Part shown: positions 19,167 to 27,631 of the stretch, one piece after another
How positions within the stretch are numbered: position 1 is the first letter of the stretch
Layout of the letters: every line of letters begins with the position of its first letter
Source of the DNA: Erythrobacter sp. KY5
GTDB lineage: Bacteria; Pseudomonadota; Alphaproteobacteria; Sphingomonadales; Sphingomonadaceae
DNA: 64,000 bases
Reading direction: 5' to 3'
NCBI RefSeq assembly: GCF_003264115.1
Contig: NZ_CP021912.1
Location: 806,001 to 870,000, forward strand
Translations under genes and position numbers: made by a program
Notes under the pieces: generated by a model
Seen by the model: only the letters and a program-made list of their open reading frames with translations
Databases searched by the model: none
What the model was told of the DNA's origin: nothing

Positions 19167-20168
19167 ATGTCTGACGATCGCAAACCCACTTCGAACCCCG
19201 CCGATGACGAAGCGCGTCTGCGCGCGGCTCTTCCGATCGAGATCCACGGAAGGCTGCGCTCGCTGCGCCTGAAGGATGGCCGCGCCATCGTGGTTGCAGA
19301 GGCAGGCGACCTCGGTGCGAAAGCGCGCGAGGAGCTTGAGGCGCTGATCGAGAAGGAAATCGGCAAACTCGCCGATGTCGAGACGGTTCACGTCGCCCTG
19401 ATCGCAGACCGCCGCCGCCGGATGATTATCGCGGTTGGTTCGGGCAAGGGCGGCGTGGGCAAATCGACGCTGACCACCAATCTTGCCGTCGCGCTTGCAC
19501 GAAAAGGGCGCAAGGTCGGGGTGATCGACGGCGATGTCTACGGCCCCTCGCAACAGCGCCTGCTTGCAACCGACCGCGCCAAGCCGGTCACCGAAGGCGA
19601 CAAGCTTGTCCCGGTCGATAGCCCGCACGGGGTCAAGGTGCTCTCGATGGGGCATCTCGTCCCGCCCGGAAAGGCGCTTGCCTGGCGCGGGCCGATGGCG
19701 GGCAAGGCGCTGGGCCAGCTGGTCGATGCAGCGTGGGGCGATACCGAGCTTCTCCTGATCGACCTGCCGCCGGGAACGGGTGATGTGCAGATTTCGATGA
19801 TGGCCGACAGCAAGCCCGATGGCGCGGTGCTGGTCTCAACCCCGCAGGACCTCGCGCTGCTCGATGCGGCGCGCGCCGGGCAATTGTTCGAGGATGGCGA
19901 GGTGCCGATTATCGGACTGGTCGAGAACATGGCGGGTTACGAATGCCCCCATTGCGGCGAGGTCTCCGATCCCTTTGGCCAGGGCGGGGTCGAAAAGTTT
20001 GCCGATGCGCTCAAGATCCCGTTTCTTGGCCGCATTCCGCTGACCATCGACACCCGGATTGCAGGCGATGCGGGCAAACCTCCCGCTGCCGGAGACGATG
20101 AGGGCGCTGCGCCCTTCCTCGCGGTTGCCGACAAGCTTGATCGCTGGTTGACCAACGGAGCGATCTGA
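19167..20168 (+). CDS. mrp: Mrp/NBP35-family iron-sulfur cluster carrier ATPase
   Basis: A 333-residue P-loop ATPase from ATG 19167. A short DUF59-like N-terminal region precedes the deviant Walker A motif GSGKGGVGKST (91-101), IDGDVYGPSQ, the DLPPGTGDVQ Walker B region and a CPHC pair near residue 249 that can bind a bridging 4Fe-4S cluster. It transfers Fe-S clusters to apoproteins in the cytoplasm. It diverges from hflK and precedes a molybdopterin oxidoreductase by a few bases; the latter enzyme class needs an Fe-S partner, so a functional link is possible but unproven. Confidence 0.93.
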   Translation: MSDDRKPTSNPADDEARLRAALPIEIHGRLRSLRLKDGRAIVVAEAGDLGAKAREELEALIEKEIGKLADVETVHVALIADRRRRMIIAVGSGKGGVGKSTLTTNLAVALARKGRKVGVIDGDVYGPSQQRLLATDRAKPVTEGDKLVPVDSPHGVKVLSMGHLVPPGKALAWRGPMAGKALGQLVDAAWGDTELLLIDLPPGTGDVQISMMADSKPDGAVLVSTPQDLALLDAARAGQLFEDGEVPIIGLVENMAGYECPHCGEVSDPFGQGGVEKFADALKIPFLGRIPLTIDTRIAGDAGKPPAAGDDEGAAPFLAVADKLDRWLTNGAI

Positions 20169-20172
20169 CGCG

Positions 20173-22458
20173 ATGCAGATGACCCGCCGCGGCCTTGTGA
20201 CCGGCGCTGCCGTTGGCGGCGGGCTGCTGGTCGCCTGGTGGTTCCTGCCGCGCAACTACGCCAATCCGCTTGAGCCGGCGGGTGGAGAGCACCTGTTCGG
20301 CGCGTGGATCAAGATCGCCGAGGATGGCGTCGTCTCGGTCGCGGTGCCGCAGCTTGAGATGGGGCAGGGGATCACAACGCTGGTCCCGCAGATCGTCGCG
20401 CAGGAACTGGGCGCGGACTGGCGGCAGGTCGCGGTGGAGCCTGCGCCGGTTGCCTCGGCCTATCCCAATATCCCGCTGGCAGAGCGCTGGGCGCATATGT
20501 GGGACCCGGTGTCCGTTGGCCTGACGGACACGACCGACGCCATGCTTGCGCGCCGCTTTGCGCGGGCCGAACGTTTTACCGCGACCGCCGATGGCACCGC
20601 GCTCGCCGCTTACGAAGCGCCCGCGCGCGAAGCGGCAGCGGCAGCGCGCGCGATGCTGGCCCTCGAAGCGGCGGACCGCTGGAGCGTTGCGTGGGAAGAA
20701 TGTCAGGTCGTCAATGGCATCGTGTCGCATGGTGACAAGGCCGCGACCTTTGGCGAACTGGCCGCAGGAGCCGCCGACCAGTCCGCGCCTGACCCCCCGC
20801 CGCTGCGCCCCGAAGCGCCCAGCGACAATCCACCGCCCGCCAGCCTGCCCGATGATGTCACCGCGATCCCGCAATTTGCGCGCATCGACCTGCCATCCAA
20901 GATCGACGGCTCGTTCCGCTTTGCCGGGGATGTGCGCCTGCCCGGCATGGTTTACGCCGCGATCCGCCACGGGCCCAACACCGGCAGCGAGCTCACCGGT
21001 TTCAACGAAGCGGCTGCCCAAGGCATCAGCGGCATTGTGGGCGCGGTGCGGCACAAGCGCTGGCTCGCCGTGGCCGCGACAACATGGTGGAGCGCGAACG
21101 AGGCGCTCGATGCGATGGCTCCGCAGTTCACCGTCAGCTTCCCCGTCGACAGCGCCGACATAGAAGCGCGGATCGACACGCTGCTGCGATCGGGCGACAG
21201 CTATCTCGTCGCGCAAACCGGCTTTGGCGAAGAAGGCATGAGCCGTGTCGACACCGCGCGCCGCTATGATATCGAGCCTGCGCATGCCGCCCCGGTCGAA
21301 ACCGCAAGCGCGGCGGCGCGCTGGTCGGGTGGGCGGCTGGAGCTCTGGATCGCGAGCCAGGCACCCGAGCAGGCGCTCAAGGCTGCGGCGAAAGCGGTCG
21401 GCATTTCGTCAGAGGATGTGGCGCTTTACCCCATGCCTGCAGGCGGTAGCTTCGATGCCCGGCTCGAACACGAACACGCCATAGAAATCGCGCATATCGC
21501 CAAGGAGCTTGGCCGACCGGTGCAACTGACATGGCCACGCCGCGACGAACTGATCCGTTCGCGCCCGCGCGCGCCGGCAGGCGTCCTGATCGGGGCGCAG
21601 CTTGCCGAGGGAGGGCAGGGTTCAATCGACGCAATGCAGGTCCGGGTGGCATGCCAGCCCGCCAGCCACGAATTTGGCCGCCGCCTGTTCGGCAATCTCA
21701 TCCCTTCCGCCGCCATCCGCGAAACGACGGGTATGAAGGATGAACTCGCGCTTGAAGGGGCAGTGCCACCTTACGATGTGCCGAGCGTGAGCGTCCATCA
21801 CGTGCCCGTTGAGACAGGCTATCCCGCAGGACGCGTTCGCGGCAATTCGCACCAGGTGAGCGCTTTTGCGATCGAGAGCTTCATCGACGAGATCGCGGCG
21901 CAGAACAATCGCGAGCCGCTGTCTTATCGCATGGCGATGCTTGGCGGCGATATCCGGCTTGCCGCCTGCCTGCAGCGCGCCGCCTCGATGGCCGAATGGG
22001 ATGGCGGTGTGGACCAGAGCGGTCAGGGCCTCGCCTGCTACCGTATCGGCAACGCCGAGACAGGCGGACGCATCGCCTGTGTCGCGACCGCCCGGCGCCA
22101 AGAAGGCGGGGTGCGGGTCACGCGGCTGTCGGCTGCGGTCGACATCGGGCGGATCGTCAATCTCGACATTGCCCGCCAGCAGATCGAGGGAGGCCTCATG
22201 TTCGGGCTCGGCATTGCGCTTGGCAATGCGCTGCGCATGCGCGGCGGTCTGCCAGCCAGCTTCGACTATGCCGATCTGGGCCTGCCCCGCCTTGCCGATA
22301 CGCCCGAGATCGAGGTCGATTTCCTTCCCAGCGAGGCGGCGCCTGCCGATCCGGGCGAACTGGGCACGGTGGTGGCCCCGCCGGCGATTGCCAATGCACT
22401 GTTTTCCGCTACAGGGTTGCGCCTGAGGCGACTGCCCCTACTTTCAAGCGGACTGTAA
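20173..22458 (+). CDS. Xanthine dehydrogenase-family molybdopterin-binding large subunit (isoquinoline 1-oxidoreductase beta type)
   Basis: A 761-residue protein beginning with a twin-arginine signal (MTRRGLVTGAAVGGG) and therefore probably periplasmic. It has the paired aldehyde-oxidoreductase Moco domains: PQLEMGQGITTLVPQIVAQELG near residue 60, GYPAGRVRGNSHQVSAFAIE near 547, and a C-terminal half with VDIGRIVNLDIARQQIEGG and LGTVVAPPAIANAL. The normal partner, a 2Fe-2S small subunit, is not encoded next to it. The substrate is unknown; the family oxidises N-heterocycles and aldehydes. It follows mrp by four bases on the same strand, which suggests an operon. Confidence 0.88.
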   Translation: MQMTRRGLVTGAAVGGGLLVAWWFLPRNYANPLEPAGGEHLFGAWIKIAEDGVVSVAVPQLEMGQGITTLVPQIVAQELGADWRQVAVEPAPVASAYPNIPLAERWAHMWDPVSVGLTDTTDAMLARRFARAERFTATADGTALAAYEAPAREAAAAARAMLALEAADRWSVAWEECQVVNGIVSHGDKAATFGELAAGAADQSAPDPPPLRPEAPSDNPPPASLPDDVTAIPQFARIDLPSKIDGSFRFAGDVRLPGMVYAAIRHGPNTGSELTGFNEAAAQGISGIVGAVRHKRWLAVAATTWWSANEALDAMAPQFTVSFPVDSADIEARIDTLLRSGDSYLVAQTGFGEEGMSRVDTARRYDIEPAHAAPVETASAAARWSGGRLELWIASQAPEQALKAAAKAVGISSEDVALYPMPAGGSFDARLEHEHAIEIAHIAKELGRPVQLTWPRRDELIRSRPRAPAGVLIGAQLAEGGQGSIDAMQVRVACQPASHEFGRRLFGNLIPSAAIRETTGMKDELALEGAVPPYDVPSVSVHHVPVETGYPAGRVRGNSHQVSAFAIESFIDEIAAQNNREPLSYRMAMLGGDIRLAACLQRAASMAEWDGGVDQSGQGLACYRIGNAETGGRIACVATARRQEGGVRVTRLSAAVDIGRIVNLDIARQQIEGGLMFGLGIALGNALRMRGGLPASFDYADLGLPRLADTPEIEVDFLPSEAAPADPGELGTVVAPPAIANALFSATGLRLRRLPLLSSGL

Positions 22459-22558
22459 AATACTGACACCATGGCGTGCGGGATCGCGTCTGCCTTTCAC
22501 AGGCTGGACGAGAACGTATATGGGCTCGGCACGAGAATTAAGGCGATACCCGCAACAC

Positions 22559-23593
22559 ATGACCTGGCAAAAACAGCACCTTCCCAACGACCACCCGCCT
22601 GTTTCGAGCGGCTCGATCGGCGTGCTGCTGGTCAATCTGGGCACGCCAGACGGGCCTGATCCGGGATCGGTTAAGCGCTATCTGAAGCAATTCCTGTCCG
22701 ACCGCCGCGTGATCGAAATCCCCGCAATCGCGTGGCAACCGATCCTGCGCGGCATCATTCTGAATACGCGGCCCCAGAAAAGCTCCGAGGCCTATTCCAA
22801 GATCTGGACCGATCGCGGCTCGCCATTGGCCGATATCACCGCCCGTCAGGCGGAAGCGATTGCCGATGATCTGGGCGAAAAGGTAATCGTCGATTACGCG
22901 ATGCGTTACGGCCAGCCTTCCATTGAAAAGCGCATCGGGGAGCTGACGCAGAAGGGCTGCGACCGCATCCTGATCGCGCCGATGTACCCCCAATATTGCG
23001 CGGCCACGACCGCGACCGTGTTCGACGAAGTGGCCCGCGTGCTGCGCGAAATGCGCTGGCAGCCCGCCTTGCGCTTCCTGCCGCCTTATCACGACGATGA
23101 CCTTTACCTCACCGCGCTGGCCGACGATCTGACGCGGCAGGTGGGTGCCTTGTCGTTCAAGCCGCAAACCATGCTCTTGAGCTTCCACGGCATGCCTCAG
23201 CGCACCCTTGAACGCGGCGATCCCTATCACTGCCACTGCCACAAGAGCGCACGCCTGCTGCGCGAACGCCTGGAAATTCGCCCCGAATTTGAAGGGGTGG
23301 AGTTCAAGACCACGTTTCAGTCGCGCTTCGGCCCTGCACAATGGCTTGAGCCTGCAACCGACGACACGCTGATCGAAGAGGGCGAGAGGGGCACCAAGCG
23401 CCTTGTCGTTGCCGCACCGGGCTTCGCTGCCGATTGTGTCGAAACGTTGGAAGAACTCGCTCTTGAAGGGCGCGACGAATTTCTGGAGGCAGGCGGCGAG
23501 GAATATGCCGTGCTCGATTGCCTGAATGTCTCGCAATCTGGCGTTGCGATGCTCGATGCGATGATAAGGCGCGAATTGTCGGGCTGGATCTAG
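22559..23593 (+). CDS. hemH: Ferrochelatase
   Basis: A 344-residue enzyme that inserts Fe2+ into protoporphyrin IX, the last step of heme synthesis. Hallmarks are VLLVNLGTPDGPD at the start, the YPQYCAATTATVF segment, and LLSFHGMPQRTLERGDPYHCHC with the metal-binding His. The ATG at 22559 is favoured over one 13 codons upstream because the family N-terminus aligns from there. The downstream cytochrome P450 is a heme consumer, but the 129-bp gap makes shared transcription uncertain. Confidence 0.95.
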   Translation: MTWQKQHLPNDHPPVSSGSIGVLLVNLGTPDGPDPGSVKRYLKQFLSDRRVIEIPAIAWQPILRGIILNTRPQKSSEAYSKIWTDRGSPLADITARQAEAIADDLGEKVIVDYAMRYGQPSIEKRIGELTQKGCDRILIAPMYPQYCAATTATVFDEVARVLREMRWQPALRFLPPYHDDDLYLTALADDLTRQVGALSFKPQTMLLSFHGMPQRTLERGDPYHCHCHKSARLLRERLEIRPEFEGVEFKTTFQSRFGPAQWLEPATDDTLIEEGERGTKRLVVAAPGFAADCVETLEELALEGRDEFLEAGGEEYAVLDCLNVSQSGVAMLDAMIRRELSGWI

Positions 23594-23654
23594 CAAGCGG
23601 CCCCAATTCAGTCGAATGGGCGGATTGGTCCTATCTGGTTAAGTGTGTGGCTAT

Positions 23655-23668
23655 TTACACTGTGGTAA
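23655..23668. promoter_or_regulatory. Candidate operator palindrome upstream of cytochrome P450
   Basis: TTAC-ACTGTG-GTAA is a 14-bp interrupted palindrome, overlapping a second AGTGT/ACACT inverted repeat (23642-23661), in the 129-bp gap before the P450 start at 23723. Symmetric half-sites of this size suit a dimeric repressor. No regulator gene is adjacent. Confidence 0.35.
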
Positions 23669-23722
23669 GTAGCACATAGCATACCGACCAACCCAGCCAG
23701 CCCAATTCCGGAGCCGCCACTC

Positions 23723-25150
23723 ATGGCATCGCTTGCAAAGACACCTGACGACAACACCAATACCGACGCCCCGAGCGGCGAAACAATGCCGGCACACTGG
23801 TCCGAAGGTGTGCCCGAAGATTCTGCCCTCGACCACATTCCGGGCGAAAAAGGCTGGCCGCTGGTCGGCAACACTTTCCGCACGCTTGCCGATCCGCACG
23901 CTTTCACCAGCTACATGATCGAAAACTACGGCAAGGTGTACAAGACCCACGCCTTTGGCGGCTGGAACGTCGCGCTGATCGGGGCCGAGGCGAACGAACT
24001 TGTCCTGTTCAACAAGGACAAGATCTTTTCATCGGAACAAGGTTGGGGCCCGGTCCTTGACCAGCTGTTTCCGCGCGGGCTGATGCTGCTCGATTTCGAT
24101 CACCACAGGATCGACCGGCGCGCGCTTTCCATCGCGTTCAAGCCGGGTCCGATGCGCCATTATGCGGGCTCTTTGAATTCGGGCATTTCGCGCGAAGTCG
24201 CCAAGTGGGAAGGGGAGATGAAGTTCTACCCCGCAATCAAGTCGCTCACCCTCGACCTTGCAGCCGACAGCTTCCTCGGCATTCCGTGGGGGCCAGAGGC
24301 TGACGCGATCAACACTGCCTTTGTCGACATGGTGCAGGCAAGCGTCGCGCCTGTGCGCAGCCCACTGCCCTTCACCAAGATGAAAAAGGGCGTCGATGGC
24401 CGCAAATTCATGGTCGAATTCCTCACTGCCGAAACGATCAGGCGGCGCAAGGAAGGCGGCGGGCAGGACATGTTCAGCCAGTTCGCAACCGCGACCCGCG
24501 AAGATGGCGAGTTGCTGCCCGTGGACGAAGTGGTCGATCACATGAGCTTCCTGCTGATGGCCGCACATGACACGATCACGTCGTCGGCGACCTCGCTGAT
24601 CTATTATCTCGCGATCAATCCCGAATGGCAGGAAAAGCTGCGTGAAGAGATTATCGCGGTAACCAGCGGCCCCGACGGCGAAGGCAATCCGCGTCCGCTC
24701 GACTACGACGATCTGGGCAAGCTTGAGCTTACCGACATGGCCTTCAAGGAAGCCTTGCGTATGATGCCGCCCGTTCCCTCGATGCCGCGCCGTGCGCTCA
24801 AGAGCTTCGAGTTCGGCGGCTATCGCATCCCGGCGGGCGCGCATGTCGGGATCAACATTTACTGGACGCATTATTCGGACGAATACTGGGACGATCCGCA
24901 GACCTTCGACCCCATGCGCTTCACGCCTGACAAGGTGAAGGCGCGGCACAAATATGCGTGGGTGCCCTTTGGCGGCGGCGCGCATATGTGTCTTGGCCTG
25001 CACTTTGCCTATATGCAGGTGAAAGTGCTGATGGCGCAGCTGCTGCAACGCTACCGCATCGAAGCGCCCGAAGGTTACGCGCCCGACTGGCAGGCCTGGC
25101 CAATCCCGCAGCCCAAGGACGGGCTGAAGGTGACGTTCAAGCCGCTGTGA
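23723..25150 (+). CDS. Cytochrome P450
   Basis: A soluble 475-residue P450. The heme-binding loop is FGGGAHMCLG with the axial Cys423, the I-helix proton-relay motif is AHDT at 281-284, and the K-helix ExxR is E343-R346. The N-terminus lacks a membrane anchor but has a 20-residue Thr/Asp/Pro-rich leader. No ferredoxin or reductase is encoded nearby, so electrons must come from elsewhere. I could not assign a CYP family or substrate. An operator-like palindrome lies upstream. Confidence 0.93.
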   Translation: MASLAKTPDDNTNTDAPSGETMPAHWSEGVPEDSALDHIPGEKGWPLVGNTFRTLADPHAFTSYMIENYGKVYKTHAFGGWNVALIGAEANELVLFNKDKIFSSEQGWGPVLDQLFPRGLMLLDFDHHRIDRRALSIAFKPGPMRHYAGSLNSGISREVAKWEGEMKFYPAIKSLTLDLAADSFLGIPWGPEADAINTAFVDMVQASVAPVRSPLPFTKMKKGVDGRKFMVEFLTAETIRRRKEGGGQDMFSQFATATREDGELLPVDEVVDHMSFLLMAAHDTITSSATSLIYYLAINPEWQEKLREEIIAVTSGPDGEGNPRPLDYDDLGKLELTDMAFKEALRMMPPVPSMPRRALKSFEFGGYRIPAGAHVGINIYWTHYSDEYWDDPQTFDPMRFTPDKVKARHKYAWVPFGGGAHMCLGLHFAYMQVKVLMAQLLQRYRIEAPEGYAPDWQAWPIPQPKDGLKVTFKPL

Positions 25151-25193
25151 CGGTTCAGCTTTCGTGCAGCGAATGCGGCGCAAATCTGCTCGC

Positions 25194-25661
25194 ATGACAG
25201 CGCGAAACCGATTCTTCGCCATGGGCGCCGCCTGTGTCGCAGCCGCGGCTGCGGCGGCAACATCCGTCAGCGCGCAGAATCTGCCTGAGATCGGCGAAGG
25301 GCAATGCTTTTACGCCGACCGCTACGCCCCGCTCCTTGCTGAAGGCGTGTTCTTCGTAGATTGCGATTCCGTTCGCATTGAGCGCGCGGGCGATAATGTC
25401 GTATTTCGCTTCATCGACACCGGCCGCAGGTTTGCTGTGGAGTTTCGAACACAACCGGAAGGTGAGAGGTGGAAAATCCTCGAAACCCGTCAGCAGGATC
25501 GCCGTTGGCGTCCAGCGATCGGGATGTGCGAGTTGTTTCGCCGCGACGGCGAAATCAGCGTGGTAACCTGTGTAACTATGAGAGGCGTCGTTCGATACGC
25601 AGCGAATTTCGAGGTGGGAAGAGGTGTCAGCTCCCGCTCTCAGCCGGAACTTCGACCGTAA
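25194..25661 (+). CDS. Exported protein of unknown function
   Basis: About 155 residues from ATG 25194. A basic N-region and alanine-rich hydrophobic core (ARNRFFAMGAACVAAAAAAA) form a Sec signal peptide with a likely cut after SVSAQ. The mature part has two cysteine pairs (EGQCFYAD/VDCDS and GMCELF/VVTCVTM) and a beta-rich, Arg-rich pattern. I recognise no family. It follows the P450 gene closely on the same strand. A longer form starting at 25164 would put extra basic residues before the signal. Confidence 0.68.
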   Translation: MTARNRFFAMGAACVAAAAAAATSVSAQNLPEIGEGQCFYADRYAPLLAEGVFFVDCDSVRIERAGDNVVFRFIDTGRRFAVEFRTQPEGERWKILETRQQDRRWRPAIGMCELFRRDGEISVVTCVTMRGVVRYAANFEVGRGVSSRSQPELRP

Positions 25662-25679
25662 GTCGCGCAGATCGATAAA

Positions 25680-25850
25680 TCAGAAGTCCCAGGCGATGCC
25701 GTTTTTCTCCCAATCGCCATAGCGGGTCGGAGAAATCTCGCGCGGTTCGTCCTTCATCGGGTCGACCGCCTTGGGCTCTGGCACAGGATCGTTGGTCCAG
25801 TGCGCGGGCTTCTGGAAGTCTTTTGCGGGTTGGGATTTCTCTTTGGTCAT
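25680..25850 (-). CDS. DUF1674 protein, succinate dehydrogenase assembly factor 4 type
   Basis: A 56-residue protein from ATG 25850 ending in the family signature PTRYGDWEKNGIAWDF. DUF1674 proteins are bacterial relatives of mitochondrial SdhAF4, which binds the flavinylated succinate dehydrogenase subunit before complex II assembly. The N-terminal half is basic and Pro-rich and probably disordered. The gene diverges from the rRNA methyltransferase gene with 58 bp between starts. Confidence 0.88.
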   Translation of the reverse strand: MTKEKSQPAKDFQKPAHWTNDPVPEPKAVDPMKDEPREISPTRYGDWEKNGIAWDF

Positions 25851-25908
25851 ACGCCTATAGATACGCACAAGCTGGCGCATGGTTTCAAGTCCCGTTAGGG
25901 CGGCGTCC

Positions 25909-27168
25909 ATGGCAACACCCACCGGAATTCACGCGCGCCGCGCTGCGCTCAAGATGCTCGACGCTGTTCTGCGCCGGGGAGAGACGCTGGAACAGGCCGC
26001 GCCCGGCGCGCTTCGCGATGTGCGCGACGCCAACGATCAGGCGCTTGCCCGTGCGATTGCGGGGGAGGCGTTGCGATGGCTGACCGATCTTGACGCGCTG
26101 ATCGACAGCGCGACGCGGCAGAGGCTCCCGGACGATGCCAAACCGCGCAGCGTGCTGCGCCTGATGCTCGCTCAGGCGCTGAGGCTCGAGACGCCGCCAC
26201 ATGCGGTGATCGCGACCGGCCTGCCGCTTTTGTCGGGCGGTCCGAGGAGGCTCGCGCATGGGGTGTTCTCGACCCTGATGAAGCGCGAGGCGGCGCTGCC
26301 TGACGTGCCCACGCTGCCAGCCGATGTGCGCGAACGGTGGGGCGACATGGCAGACGAGATCGCGCGTGGTCTGGCCCACCCGCCCGAGGTGGACCTGCAC
26401 ATAAAGGACGCCTCGCAAACGGCGCAGTGGCAGGCGAAGCTGGGCGGCGAGAGCCTTGCACCCGGCCATGTCCGCATCCCGCGCGGCAGCCGGATCGAGA
26501 GCCTCGAAGGGTTCAAGGACGGTGCGTGGTGGGTGCAGGATCTGGCCGCAATGATCCCTTCGATGGTGATCGGTAAGGGGAAGGGCCACGCGCTCGACCT
26601 GTGCGCTGCGCCCGGCGGCAAGACCATGGCGCTCGCAAGCGCGGGCTGGGACGTAACCGCGCTCGACATATCGAAGCGGCGGCTGGGCACTCTCAAGGAA
26701 AACCTCAAGCGCACCGGCCTTGCAGCCTCGCCCGTGCGGGCCGATGCGCTTCAATGGGAGCCGAAGCACCATTTCGATGCGATCCTGCTCGATGCGCCCT
26801 GCACCGCTACGGGTACCTGTCGCCGCCACCCCGATGTGCTCCACCGCATCGGCAAGCGCCAGATTGCCGAGATGGTCGAGATCCAGCACAACCTTTTGAG
26901 CCGCGCGGCTCAGTGGCTCAAACCGGGCGGCACGCTTGTCTATGCGGTCTGCTCGCTCGAACCCGAAGAGGGCGAGGAGCAGGCGGCATGGATCAATGCG
27001 CAGCTGGGCCTTGAGCCTGTGCCGGTCACTGAAGGCGAACTTCCAGCAGGCCTCATGCCCACGCCGCAAGGCCATGTTCGAACGCATCCCGGAATGCTCG
27101 GTGAGAAAGGCGGGCTGGACGGGTTTTTCGTGGCGCGCTGGCGCAGGCCGATATCAGAGCACGCATAA
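25909..27168 (+). CDS. rsmB: RsmB/Sun-family rRNA (cytosine-C5) methyltransferase
   Basis: A 419-residue protein with an N-terminal NusB-like RNA-binding domain (~1-130) and a C-terminal NSUN-type SAM methyltransferase domain. Motifs are LDLCAAPGGKTMAL (motif I), DAPCTATGTCRRHPDV (motif IV, with a catalytic-dyad Cys) and YAVCSLEPEEGE (motif VI, the second Cys). This architecture is that of 16S rRNA m5C967 methyltransferases. The ATG at 25909 was chosen over an ATG ten codons earlier because the NusB-like domain begins right after it. Downstream genes follow on the same strand. Confidence 0.92.
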   Translation: MATPTGIHARRAALKMLDAVLRRGETLEQAAPGALRDVRDANDQALARAIAGEALRWLTDLDALIDSATRQRLPDDAKPRSVLRLMLAQALRLETPPHAVIATGLPLLSGGPRRLAHGVFSTLMKREAALPDVPTLPADVRERWGDMADEIARGLAHPPEVDLHIKDASQTAQWQAKLGGESLAPGHVRIPRGSRIESLEGFKDGAWWVQDLAAMIPSMVIGKGKGHALDLCAAPGGKTMALASAGWDVTALDISKRRLGTLKENLKRTGLAASPVRADALQWEPKHHFDAILLDAPCTATGTCRRHPDVLHRIGKRQIAEMVEIQHNLLSRAAQWLKPGGTLVYAVCSLEPEEGEEQAAWINAQLGLEPVPVTEGELPAGLMPTPQGHVRTHPGMLGEKGGLDGFFVARWRRPISEHA

Positions 27169-27181
27169 CGAAAGGAACACC

Positions 27182-27562
27182 GTGTCCCAGCGAAATGTCC
27201 TTATTTACAAAGACCCATTCACGCCGCCCGTCAGAAGCGTCACCTTGTCGCTGGATGAGAACGATCGCTTGCGCCTCTACACGCTCGACGTAGGAGCATC
27301 GGTCGAGGCGGCCTGGGGCAGCAGCGATTACGAATTCTGGCTCGATATCGAAGCCCCGCAATTGCCGGCCCTTCACGCCGCGCTCCTTGCCGATAGCGGC
27401 GGGGAGGCGAAGTCCCATGACGAGGGGACGGACGACACCATCGCAGAGCGCTGTTTCGATATCCTCGTCAAACGCTACACCGGCGAAGCGCGCGCAACAG
27501 ATGGGCTCCACGAATTCTGCAAGGCCAACGCGATCAAGTGTCGCTGGTCGCGCTGGGTCTGA
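27182..27562 (+). CDS. Conserved-looking protein of unknown function
   Basis: A 126-residue cytoplasmic protein starting at GTG 27182 with AAAGGA eight bases before it. The sequence is acidic and well mixed, beginning MSQRNVLIYKDPF and ending in CRWSRWV, with no signal peptide or membrane segment. I recognise no family. The gene lies 13 bp after the rsmB-type gene and 69 bp before the Nramp-like gene on the same strand, so it may share their transcript. Confidence 0.72.
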   Translation: MSQRNVLIYKDPFTPPVRSVTLSLDENDRLRLYTLDVGASVEAAWGSSDYEFWLDIEAPQLPALHAALLADSGGEAKSHDEGTDDTIAERCFDILVKRYTGEARATDGLHEFCKANAIKCRWSRWV

Positions 27563-27631
27563 CTGGCGCGAAAGAGCTTTCATCGCGCCGCGCGCTGTGC
27601 GAACCCATCGGTTGAGGGGGAGGCCGTCTTC

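Noticed and set aside
24029-25222. A 397-codon minus-strand frame over the cytochrome P450
   Set aside because: The plus-strand P450 has all catalytic motifs; the antisense frame has Arg/His-rich, low-complexity character typical of shadows.
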